A stretch of DNA of 12,820 nucleotides, taken from Pseudomonadota bacterium (GTDB lineage Bacteria; Myxococcota; UBA9042; PHBI01). The translations under genes were made by a program, and so were the position numbers. The notes below the pieces were generated by a model. That model was not told the origin of the DNA. It made no database searches and saw nothing but the letters and a program-made list of their open reading frames with translations. Every line of letters starts with the position of its first letter. The first letter of the stretch is position 1. Positions 1 through 7,018 of this stretch are shown piece after piece. The stretch spans positions 1 through 12,820 of the forward strand of contig SXIE01000215.1 of assembly GCA_005772945.1 (NCBI GenBank), written 5' to 3'.

Positions 1-2780
1 CCCGCCAGCGCGTCCGGCACCGGACCCTCGCGGTGAAGGCGCTCGACCAGCCAGTGCGCGTGCTCCTTGGGCAGCGCCGTCTCGAGATAGAGCCGCGCCG
101 CCTGCGTCAGCGGCTCCTCGCCGAGCGCTCCCTCGCCCAGCGCCGCCTGCAGCCACGCCCGCTCAGCCGCCTGCGGCAGGGCCGCCCGAAGCGCCTGCGC
201 GAGGAGCCACGGCACGAGCGCGTCGCCCGTCCCGAGCCCCGCCGGGATCCCTCCCGTGTCCCCCTGGGCCGCCGAGATCTCGGCGAGCAGCTGCAGCGCC
301 AGCGGGTTCCCCTGCGCGACCGCGAGCAGCGCGTGACGCGGCCGCGGCGGGACCCTGAGCGCCTCCGCGAGCTGGTTCATCGCGCGCAGCCCGAGCGGCC
401 TGAGATCGACGCGCGGCGCCTCCGCGAGCCAAGTGTCCGCCTTCAGCGCGCGCGCGGTCGCGACAAAGCACCAGGGCTTGCCGGCCGCGAGCTTCAGGAC
501 CTCCTGCAGCACCTCGCGCGAGGCACGATCGAGCGCGTGCGCGTCGTCCACCGCGATGACGAGCGCGCCGTCGGCGGCCTTCCTGCAAAGGGCCTCGAAC
601 GCGAGGCGCGCCAGCGCGCGCAGGCTCGGCGGCTCGACGACCGGGCGATCGAGGAGCAGCAGCTCGAGCAGCTCACGCGCCCGATCATCGAGATCGAACT
701 CGACGAGTGGATCCAGATCCGACGGCCGCCCGCGCAACGCTTGCACGCCGTAGCAAGCACCGACGAGCCGCGCGAGCGCATGGCCCGGATAGGCCGACGC
801 GGCGGGAGAGACGCGGACCGAGACGACGTTGCGTCCCTGCACGAAGGCCGCGAGGCACGCGCTCTTTCCGGAGCCACGCGCGCCGACCACCAGCGCGGTC
901 GTCGGGCCCGTGCGCAGCGCCTCGTCGCCGATCTGTCCGAGCCGGCGGAGCTGCAGACCGCGGCCCCAGAGGAGGCCCGCGCCGTCGTCGTCACCCTCGG
1001 CCCCCGCGAGTGCGCCCGCGACTGCGCCCGCGGCGGCCGCGCGCGCCCCCTGGACGCGACGCAGGACCGCGCACTCGAGCGGCGATCCGTCCGGAAGGAA
1101 CACCGTCGTCTGCGGCCGCACCGCGAGATCCGCGCGCGACGCGAGCCGAGTCGAAACCGCGACCTGCCCGTGCGTCGTCGCCACCGCGAGACGTCGCGCG
1201 AGATCCAGCGCCGGCGCCACGTGCTGCTCTTCGACGCTCGCGACGCCGATGCGGAGGCCGACGTTGCCCGCCAGCGCGCGCTCCTGCAGCGCGCCGAGCT
1301 CGGCCGTCACGGCCCGCGCCAGCGCGTGGGCATCGCCGTCGGCCGCGATCTTCAGGACCACGCGGCGATCTTCGCGCGCGATGTCCCAACCCGCGCGCTC
1401 GCGGGCCTGGAGCCACGCCGCCACGTCGGCCTGCGCGAACGCACTGCTGTGCTCGGCCGCGATCACGCCGACCAGCGCGACCTTCTTTTTCTTATCGGGA
1501 CGCGCCCCCGGCGCCGCCGGGATCTCGTGCAGCGCGCGGCCGGCCCGCTCGAGGCCGTTCGGCCCGCCCTGCCCGACCGGCGCGTTCGTCCCGCCCCCAC
1601 CCGGGCGCGCCGGGAACACGAGCCCGCCGCTATGCCCCTCGGTGGCCGCCTTGCGGAAGCGCTCGATGACCTCCGCCAGTGGCGGATGCTGCCCCTGAGC
1701 GATCCCGAGTTCGACCGTGCGCTCGGCCATCAGCATGCCCGCATCGGCGCGCGTCGTCCGCTCGCCGACCGACCGCCCCGTCGTCCCGTCGAGGCTCGGC
1801 GCCGTGAACGGCTGCCCCGCCTCCGGGCACTCCAGCAGCAGCGCCTTGAGATCGCGCGCACGCTGCGGACGCTCGCTCGGGTTCTTGGCCAGCAGCGCGC
1901 GCACGAGCCGCTCGAGCGCCTCCGACACCGGCTGGTGCACGCCGATCCGCGGCGGCACTTCGTTGAGCTGGCGCATGCACAGCGTGACCGAGTTCTCGTC
2001 CTCGAAGGGTCGGTGCCGCGTCAGCATCTCGTAGAGGATGATGCCGAGCGCGTAGAGATCGCTCCGCGGATCCGGCTCCTTGCCGAGGATCTGCTCGGGG
2101 CTCATGTAGGCCGGCGTGCCGGCGATCTCGACCGTCGAGTGGTTCCGGCTGAGCTCGGCCGACTCGCCCGGATCGCGCACGATCCGCGCGATACCGAAGT
2201 CGAGGACCTTGGCCCAGAGGCCCTCCTCGGCCGTCGTCAGGAGGATGTTGTCAGGCTTGAGATCGCGATGGACGAGGCGCGTGCGGTGCGCCTCCTCCAG
2301 CGCGTCGCAGACCTGCGTGGCGATCGCGATCGTGAGCCCGGAGGCCAGCGGGGCGCGGTAGTGGATGAGGTCGCCGAGGGTCTGACCCTCGAGCATCTCC
2401 ATCACCATATAGAGCTGGCCCTCGGTCGAGCGCCCGAAGTCGAAGACCGTCACGATGTTCGGATGGATGAGGCGACTGGCGGCCTGCGCCTCGCGGAAGA
2501 AGCGCTTCACCGCGCGCGGCTCGTGCGCGAAGTGCGCGTGCAGCACCTTGACGGCGACCTCGCGCTCCATGCCGCGCTGGCGCGCCCGATACACGGTCCC
2601 CATGCCGCCGGCCCCGACGACCCCCTCGATGTCGTAGCGACCGTCGAGCACGCTGCCCGAGAGCAGCGGCGCATCCGGGATCTCGAGCAGCCCCGTGCCA
2701 CAACGATCGCACACGAACACCGCGCGTTCGTAGAGCGCGTTGCACGCCGGGCAGATATGACGCATCCCGGGCTCGGCCAT
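1..2780 (-). CDS. Ser/Thr protein kinase with zinc ribbon, degenerate cyclase-like domain and P-loop ATPase (3' end off window)
   Basis: The frame is open from 2780 to the left edge (about 926 residues, C-terminus missing). Residues 10-27 form a zinc ribbon (CPAC, then CDRC). A complete Hanks-type kinase follows: G-loop GAGGMG near 56-61, Lys78 in VAVK, HRD with Asp173, DFG with Asp194, then TPAYMSPEQ, so it should be catalytically competent. Residues 431-565 resemble a class III nucleotide cyclase homology domain (RIGVA, then DLARRLA, then THGQVAVST), but the metal-binding Asp positions seem to be lost. A STAND-like ATPase has Walker A GARGSGKS (Lys639) and Walker B VIAVDDAH (Asp745/746). 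Such kinase-ATPase fusions usually end in TPR-like helices; the visible end is helical and Ala/Leu-rich, which fits. The start at 2780 is chosen because GGAGG lies 5-6 bases upstream. It probably senses a signal and phosphorylates cytosolic partners; the substrate is unknown. Confidence 0.93.
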   Translation of the reverse strand, partial: MAEPGMRHICPACNALYERAVFVCDRCGTGLLEIPDAPLLSGSVLDGRYDIEGVVGAGGMGTVYRARQRGMEREVAVKVLHAHFAHEPRAVKRFFREAQAASRLIHPNIVTVFDFGRSTEGQLYMVMEMLEGQTLGDLIHYRAPLASGLTIAIATQVCDALEEAHRTRLVHRDLKPDNILLTTAEEGLWAKVLDFGIARIVRDPGESAELSRNHSTVEIAGTPAYMSPEQILGKEPDPRSDLYALGIILYEMLTRHRPFEDENSVTLCMRQLNEVPPRIGVHQPVSEALERLVRALLAKNPSERPQRARDLKALLLECPEAGQPFTAPSLDGTTGRSVGERTTRADAGMLMAERTVELGIAQGQHPPLAEVIERFRKAATEGHSGGLVFPARPGGGGTNAPVGQGGPNGLERAGRALHEIPAAPGARPDKKKKVALVGVIAAEHSSAFAQADVAAWLQARERAGWDIAREDRRVVLKIAADGDAHALARAVTAELGALQERALAGNVGLRIGVASVEEQHVAPALDLARRLAVATTHGQVAVSTRLASRADLAVRPQTTVFLPDGSPLECAVLRRVQGARAAAAGAVAGALAGAEGDDDGAGLLWGRGLQLRRLGQIGDEALRTGPTTALVVGARGSGKSACLAAFVQGRNVVSVRVSPAASAYPGHALARLVGACYGVQALRGRPSDLDPLVEFDLDDRARELLELLLLDRPVVEPPSLRALARLAFEALCRKAADGALVIAVDDAHALDRASREVLQEVLKLAAGKPWCFVATARALKADTWLAEAPRVDLRPLGLRAMNQLAEALRVPPRPRHALLAVAQGNPLALQLLAEISAAQGDTGGIPAGLGTGDALVPWLLAQALRAALPQAAERAWLQAALGEGALGEEPLTQAARLYLETALPKEHAHWLVERLHREGPVPDALA

Positions 2781-2799
2781 CTTTTCCTCCATGGTCCAT

Positions 2800-2856
2800 G
2801 GTTCGCGAAGAGCGCTCTGCGCTGCCCCTCGCGGTTCGCGAAGAGCGCTCTGCGCT
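2800..2856. repeat. Two perfect 24-bp direct repeats with nested palindromes
   Basis: The same 24 bases occur at 2800-2823 and 2833-2856 (33-bp period). The 9-10 bases after each copy are also similar (gcccctcgcg and tgcccccgcg), so this is close to a tandem duplication. Each copy contains the 8-bp palindrome TTCGCGAA and, overlapping it by one base, the 10-bp palindrome AGAGCGCTCT. The pair lies 20-76 bases upstream of the kinase start codon. It could be a paired operator, a folded 5' leader structure, or copies of a dispersed genomic repeat; the sequence here does not decide between these. Confidence 0.9.
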
Positions 2857-2892
2857 TGCCCCCGCGAGCCAATTTCCCACACCGACGCCCAG

Positions 2893-2921
2893 ACCCTAGG
2901 TCCACCCAGGCAACCTGTCGA
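2893..2921 (-). promoter_or_regulatory. Candidate sigma-70-like promoter for the kinase gene
   Basis: On the minus strand TCGACA (5 of 6 matches to the -35 consensus) is followed after exactly 17 bases by TAGGGT (3 of 6 matches to the -10). Transcription would begin near 2885 and give a 5' leader of about 100 bases carrying both 24-bp repeats. The -10 match is weak, so this is only a candidate. Confidence 0.25.
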
Positions 2922-2953
2922 AAAACGATGTCACTTCGTGTAGGGTTCCGCCC

Positions 2954-3736
2954 GTGAACCTGTGGGTCGTCGTTTCGGCTGGCATTCTGGGGGGCGCCCA
3001 TGTGGAGCTGATCGGCTCGGCATGCGGCGGCGAGGGAGCCGCGCCCGCCGATGCGCCGGCCTCCGCCACCGCGCTCCCGACGGAGGTGCGCGCGCAGATC
3101 GAGGCTGAGCTGCGCAAGAAGCTGGTGCCCGAGATCGAGGCGGCGCTGCGGCCCAAGCTCGCAGCCGAGATCCGACGCGAGCTCGAGGACCGCATGCGGC
3201 GCGAAGAGGCGCTCGCGAGCGCCCACCGCCCGGGGAACCCGTCCGCCGATCCCGCGCCCAACCCGGGCAGTGACCTCCCCGCGACCCAGGTCCCTCCGCG
3301 CCCGGGGACGAACGACGCGCCCGCGACCGACCCGCCGCGTCCGAACACCGAGCCCACGGCCGCCGACATCTGGGCCAACCCGGGGACCCATGTCTGGCCG
3401 ATCGCGCGCAGCCCGCGCCTCGTGGAGCTCGCGGTCGGCACCGGCCTCGAAGACAAGACCCCGCGCGACGTACGCGAGGTCTACGCAAAGGTCCCGGAGC
3501 TCCTCTACTGCTACTCGTCCTTCGAGAATTCGCAGGCGGAGCAAACGATCACGCACGTCTGGCGCCGCGGCAACCGCCTGGTCTCGCGCGTCGAGCTCGA
3601 GGTCGGGCAGAGTCCGAAGTGGAAGACCTGGTCCAAACAGCGCACGCAGCCGCATTGGACGGGCCTCTGGAGCTGCGAGGTGCTCGGCCCCGACGGCGCG
3701 CAGCTCGGCCTCACCGTCTTTCGCGTCGGCGGCTGA
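2954..3736 (+). CDS. Membrane-anchored or exported DUF2914 protein
   Basis: A 260-residue protein starting at a GTG with AGGG about 8 bases upstream. Residues 3-22 are hydrophobic and followed by a Cys (GSACGG), giving a weak signal or lipoprotein-like N-terminus without a clear basic n-region. Residues about 42-89 are a highly charged helix with imperfect repeats (KLVPEIEAALR, then PKLAAEIRRELE), likely coiled coil. Residues about 92-136 are a Pro-rich linker. From about 155 to the end the pattern matches DUF2914: LLYCYSSF, ITHVWRRGNRLVSRVELEV, KWKTWSKQ, GLWSCEVLGPDGAQL, then FRVGG. The function of DUF2914 is not established. It is first in an operon with the GH57 gene, which begins 4 bases after its stop. 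An in-frame GTG at 3002, preceded by a G-rich run, is an alternative start that would remove the hydrophobic segment. Confidence 0.85.
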   Translation: MNLWVVVSAGILGGAHVELIGSACGGEGAAPADAPASATALPTEVRAQIEAELRKKLVPEIEAALRPKLAAEIRRELEDRMRREEALASAHRPGNPSADPAPNPGSDLPATQVPPRPGTNDAPATDPPRPNTEPTAADIWANPGTHVWPIARSPRLVELAVGTGLEDKTPRDVREVYAKVPELLYCYSSFENSQAEQTITHVWRRGNRLVSRVELEVGQSPKWKTWSKQRTQPHWTGLWSCEVLGPDGAQLGLTVFRVGG

Positions 3737-3740
3737 CCCT

Positions 3741-6005
3741 ATGCCCACGTCGCCCACGTCGCCCGTGCCACCACCCGCTCCCGGCGCGCACGCCGAGGCC
3801 CAGAATGGGAACGGCAAGCCCGGCACCCTGCGCGTCGCGTTCCTCTGGCACATGCACCAGCCGTCCTATCGCGACCCGGTCAGCGGCGACATCGCGATGC
3901 CCTGGGTGCGCATGCATGGCGCCAAGGACTACACCGACATGCTGGCGGCGACCCGCGCCGTGCCCGCCGCGCGCGTCACCGTGAACTGGGTGCCCGGCCT
4001 CTGCGATCAGCTCGACGCCATGGCCGCGCACGACTACGGGGCGCGCGAGCGCTTCTGGCGCCTGACGGAGACGCCCGCGACCGCGCTCCAGGCCGCCGAC
4101 ATCGAGTTCATCCGCGCGCACTTCTTCTCGCTCGCGCACGCGACGATGGTCGATCCGTACCCGCGCTATCGGCAGCTGCGCGACCTCGTCCGCTCGGGCG
4201 CGCCGCTCGACACCCAGGAGCTGCGCGACCTCCAGCTGTGGTTCAACCTGGCCTGGTGCGGCGTGACGGTGCGCGCGGATCCGGCGGTCGCGCCGCTGGT
4301 CGCCAAGGGGCGCGACTTCGCCGAGAGCGACAAGCGCCCGCTGCTCGAGGCGATGCGGCGCGCTGGCTTGGCGGTGGTGCAGGGTTGGCGGCAGCTCGCG
4401 GCGGAGCAGGTCGAGCTGTCGGTGAGCCCCTATTACCATCCGATCCTGCCGCTGCTCATCGACAGCGACACGGCGCGCAAGGCCGATCGCGGGACGCCGC
4501 TGCCGGCCGTACCGTTCCGCTTCCGCGGCGACGCCGAGATGCAGATCGCGCGCGCCGTCGCGCGCCATCGCGAGCGCTTCGGCGCGGCGCCAGCCGGCAT
4601 GTGGCCCTCGGAGGGCGGCGTGTCGGCGGCCGTCGTCGACCTGGCGCGCGCCCAGGGGATCCGCTGGCTCGCGACCGACGAGGCGCTCCTTTGGAAGAGC
4701 CTCGGCAGCCCCGCGCACCCCCACATCGTCGACCGCTATCAGCCCTGGGAGCTGAGCGGCGTGACGCTCTTCTTCCGCGACCACGAGCTCTCCGATCGCA
4801 TCGGCTTCGTGTACGCAAACTGGGCGCCCGAGCGGGCCTGGGCCGACTTCGTCGGGCGCCTCACGCAGATCCACGCGGCGCTCGGGCACGGGGATGGCGT
4901 CGTGCTCGTCGCGCTCGACGGCGAGAACTGCTGGGAGGAGTACCCGGGCGGCGTGACGCGCTTCTTGCCCGGCCTCTACGAGGCGATCGCGGGGACGCCG
5001 GGGCTCGCGCTGACGACGCTGAGCGAGGCGGCGGCACAGGTCCCGGCGCGGCCACTGGCGGGCGTGAGCGCCGGTTCGTGGATCGACGGGACGTTTCGGA
5101 CGTGGCTCGGCGATCCGGTGAAGAACTACGCCTGGGAGCTGCTGCAGGAAGCGCGACAGGCGGTGCAACAACCGCTGTCCGCGCTGTTCGCCAACGGCCC
5201 CGCGGGGGCGGCGCTCGCCGATCTGGTCATGCGCGCCGAGGCCTCCGATTGGTGGTGGTGGTTTGGCGAAGGTCATTCGAGCTCGTTCGATCGCGAGTTC
5301 GACGCGCTCTTCCGCTCGCACCTCGCGGCGATCTGGCGGGCGCTCGGGCGCCCGGTGCCGGACGCGCTCATGACGCCTCTCGACGAGCGCGCGACGGTAT
5401 CGCGAGCCCCACCGAAAGCGCCCGAGCTCGGGTTCGGGGGCGGCGGCGGCGGCGAGATCGACCTCGGCCTGAGTCGCCCGCGCGCGACGACGCGCACACA
5501 CACGCGGCCGCAGACGCAGCGCATGCGGCCTCCCTCCGCGCTCCTGACGCCCGAGCTCGATGGGCAGCGCTCCTGGTACTTCAAGTGGCTCGGTGCCGGC
5601 GAGATCCCGCAGAGCTTCGGCTCGATGCATCGCGCCGAGTCCGCGCTCACGCGCCTCTTCTACGCGAACGACCTCACGCACCTTTACTTGCGCCTCGATG
5701 CAAACGACGCCGCGGCCCGCGTCGTGGCCGACGGCTCGGTCGTCCTCCACATCGAGGGCGTCCACGCCGACGTGACGCTCGCGTTGTGGCCCGCGCTCGC
5801 GCCCGTCGAGGCCGCGCTGGGGACCGTCCTCGAGGCGCGCATCCCGCTTGCGACCGCCTTCATCCACGCGCTGCCGGGACGCGTGACGGGCACGCTCGAG
5901 CTGCGCAACGCCATCGGCGACACGATCGAGCGCTTCCCGGGCACCGGGCGCCTCGAGCTCGCACTCATCTCTGCGGCCGACGCCGCGCTCGATCGAGGAG
6001 TCTGA
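3741..6005 (+). CDS. Glycoside hydrolase family 57 (alpha-amylase / alpha-glucanotransferase-like) protein
   Basis: A 754-residue protein, probably acting on alpha-1,4/1,6-glucans such as glycogen. After a Pro/Gly-rich N-terminus of about 28 residues, the GH57 motifs appear in order: HMHQP (37-41), SPYYHP with His233, MWPSEGG with Glu291 as probable nucleophile, ALDGEN with Asp393 as probable acid/base, and SDWWWWFGEGH near 510. This is the COG1449 branch, named alpha-amylase/alpha-mannosidase but of mixed specificity. A Gly-run linker near residue 565 and a basic Thr/Arg stretch lead to a C-terminal beta-sandwich-like domain (about 600-754; WYFKWLGAG, then LYLRLDAND) that may bind carbohydrate. 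The ATG at 3741 is chosen because it follows the DUF2914 stop by 4 bases and begins just before the catalytic domain; the frame is open much further upstream. No signal peptide is seen, so it is probably cytoplasmic. Exact reaction (hydrolysis, transfer or branching) cannot be read from sequence alone. Confidence 0.9.
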   Translation: MPTSPTSPVPPPAPGAHAEAQNGNGKPGTLRVAFLWHMHQPSYRDPVSGDIAMPWVRMHGAKDYTDMLAATRAVPAARVTVNWVPGLCDQLDAMAAHDYGARERFWRLTETPATALQAADIEFIRAHFFSLAHATMVDPYPRYRQLRDLVRSGAPLDTQELRDLQLWFNLAWCGVTVRADPAVAPLVAKGRDFAESDKRPLLEAMRRAGLAVVQGWRQLAAEQVELSVSPYYHPILPLLIDSDTARKADRGTPLPAVPFRFRGDAEMQIARAVARHRERFGAAPAGMWPSEGGVSAAVVDLARAQGIRWLATDEALLWKSLGSPAHPHIVDRYQPWELSGVTLFFRDHELSDRIGFVYANWAPERAWADFVGRLTQIHAALGHGDGVVLVALDGENCWEEYPGGVTRFLPGLYEAIAGTPGLALTTLSEAAAQVPARPLAGVSAGSWIDGTFRTWLGDPVKNYAWELLQEARQAVQQPLSALFANGPAGAALADLVMRAEASDWWWWFGEGHSSSFDREFDALFRSHLAAIWRALGRPVPDALMTPLDERATVSRAPPKAPELGFGGGGGGEIDLGLSRPRATTRTHTRPQTQRMRPPSALLTPELDGQRSWYFKWLGAGEIPQSFGSMHRAESALTRLFYANDLTHLYLRLDANDAAARVVADGSVVLHIEGVHADVTLALWPALAPVEAALGTVLEARIPLATAFIHALPGRVTGTLELRNAIGDTIERFPGTGRLELALISAADAALDRGV

Positions 6006-6006
6006 C

Positions 6007-7014
6007 GTGTCCGAGCTGCGCTGGGATCCGCTCGAACGGATCTGGGTGGTCATCGCGGGTGAGCGCGGTCGGCGCCCGAACGACTTCCTGCCGGCGCGCC
6101 CCGAGCAGGCCGCGCGCCACGTGAGCCCCTGCCCCGTCTGTCTCATCCTGGCCGGCGACCCGGGCACGCGCACCATCACCAGCCGCCGGGTCGGCGGCGA
6201 TCGCGTGCTCGTCGTCCCGAATCGCTTCCCGGCGCTCGCGGTCGAGTCGGCCGGCGAGCGCGCCGCGGTCGGCCCCTACGATCGCATCGACGGCATCGGC
6301 GCCCACGAGGTCGTCATCGAGACCACCGCCTGCGAGCAGCCCTTCGCGGCGCTCGCCGTCGAGCAGATCGCGGCCATCTTGGGGGTCTGGCGCGACCGCT
6401 CGGCCGATCTCATGCGCGACCGCCGCATGGCGCACGTGTCCGTCTTCCGCAACGTCGGGCCGCGCGCTGGCGCCACGCTCTCGCACGCGCACAGCCAGGT
6501 GATCGCGACGCCGATCCGCCCGCCGCGCGTGGTCCGCACGATCGAGGCAGCACGCGCGCACTTCGCGACCAAGGAGCGCTGCCTCCTCTGCGACATCCTC
6601 CACTTCGAGCGCGAGCAGGCCACGCGCGTCGTCGATGTCGAGCCGGGCTTCGTCGCGTGGTGCCCATACGCGAGCCGCCATCCCTTCGAGGTCTGGATCG
6701 CGCCGACCCGGCACCAGGCGGACTTCACGGGGATCAGCGAGGCGGATCTTCACCCCCTCGCGGCGCTTCTCAAGCGCGTCGTCGGGCACCTGGGACTCGC
6801 GCTCGCAGGCGCGCACATGAACGTCGTACTCGCGCAGGCCCCGAGCCAGGAAGCATTCAACGCGCCGCGCGATCAACACCTCGCACACGCGTGGCATTGG
6901 CATTTGCAGGTCTCGCCCCGCATCCAGGCCTACGGCGGGTTCGAGCTCGGCACCGAGATGATCATCAACCCAACCCCGCCCGAGGCGGCCGCGGCGCATC
7001 TGCGCAGTCTCTGA
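6007..7014 (+). CDS. galT: Galactose-1-phosphate uridylyltransferase-like (GalT, HIT superfamily) enzyme
   Basis: A 335-residue protein, normal length for bacterial GalT. The GTG start lies 1 base after the GH57 stop and has GAGGAG 6 bases upstream. Two zinc-type pairs are visible: CPVC at 42-45 and CLLC at 192-195. The active-site motif is HAHSQ (160-164), in which His162 should be the nucleotidylated nucleophile, and HWH is at 297-299. PFEVWIAPTRH and QVSPR also fit the family. Classical GalT exchanges UMP between UDP-glucose and galactose-1-phosphate. Here the motif is of the HxHSQ type rather than HPHGQ, no galK or galE is nearby, and the neighbour is an alpha-glucan enzyme. It may therefore act on another sugar nucleotide, as the plant GalT-like ADP-glucose phosphorylase does. 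The fold is confident; the substrate is not. Confidence 0.88.
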   Translation: MSELRWDPLERIWVVIAGERGRRPNDFLPARPEQAARHVSPCPVCLILAGDPGTRTITSRRVGGDRVLVVPNRFPALAVESAGERAAVGPYDRIDGIGAHEVVIETTACEQPFAALAVEQIAAILGVWRDRSADLMRDRRMAHVSVFRNVGPRAGATLSHAHSQVIATPIRPPRVVRTIEAARAHFATKERCLLCDILHFEREQATRVVDVEPGFVAWCPYASRHPFEVWIAPTRHQADFTGISEADLHPLAALLKRVVGHLGLALAGAHMNVVLAQAPSQEAFNAPRDQHLAHAWHWHLQVSPRIQAYGGFELGTEMIINPTPPEAAAAHLRSL

Positions 7015-7018
7015 GCGC

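Noticed and set aside
33..2957. A 974-codon open frame on the plus strand opposite the kinase gene
   Set aside because: Its product is Arg-rich and low in complexity (PRRDPERLRE-like), as expected of the mirror of a GC-rich gene; the minus strand carries intact kinase and ATPase motifs.
2928..2957. A nine-codon frame (MSLRVGFRP) whose stop overlaps the GTG of the DUF2914 gene
   Set aside because: The GTGA overlap is suggestive of a leader peptide, but there is no ribosome site and such tiny frames are common by chance.
3711..6179. An 822-codon minus-strand open frame opposite the GH57 gene
   Set aside because: The product is rich in Arg, Ala and Asp with no recognisable motif, while the opposite strand has all GH57 motifs.
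5965..6999. A 344-codon minus-strand open frame opposite the GalT-like gene
   Set aside because: It is a shadow of a gene with clear HxHSQ and CxxC motifs, and its own product has no family pattern.
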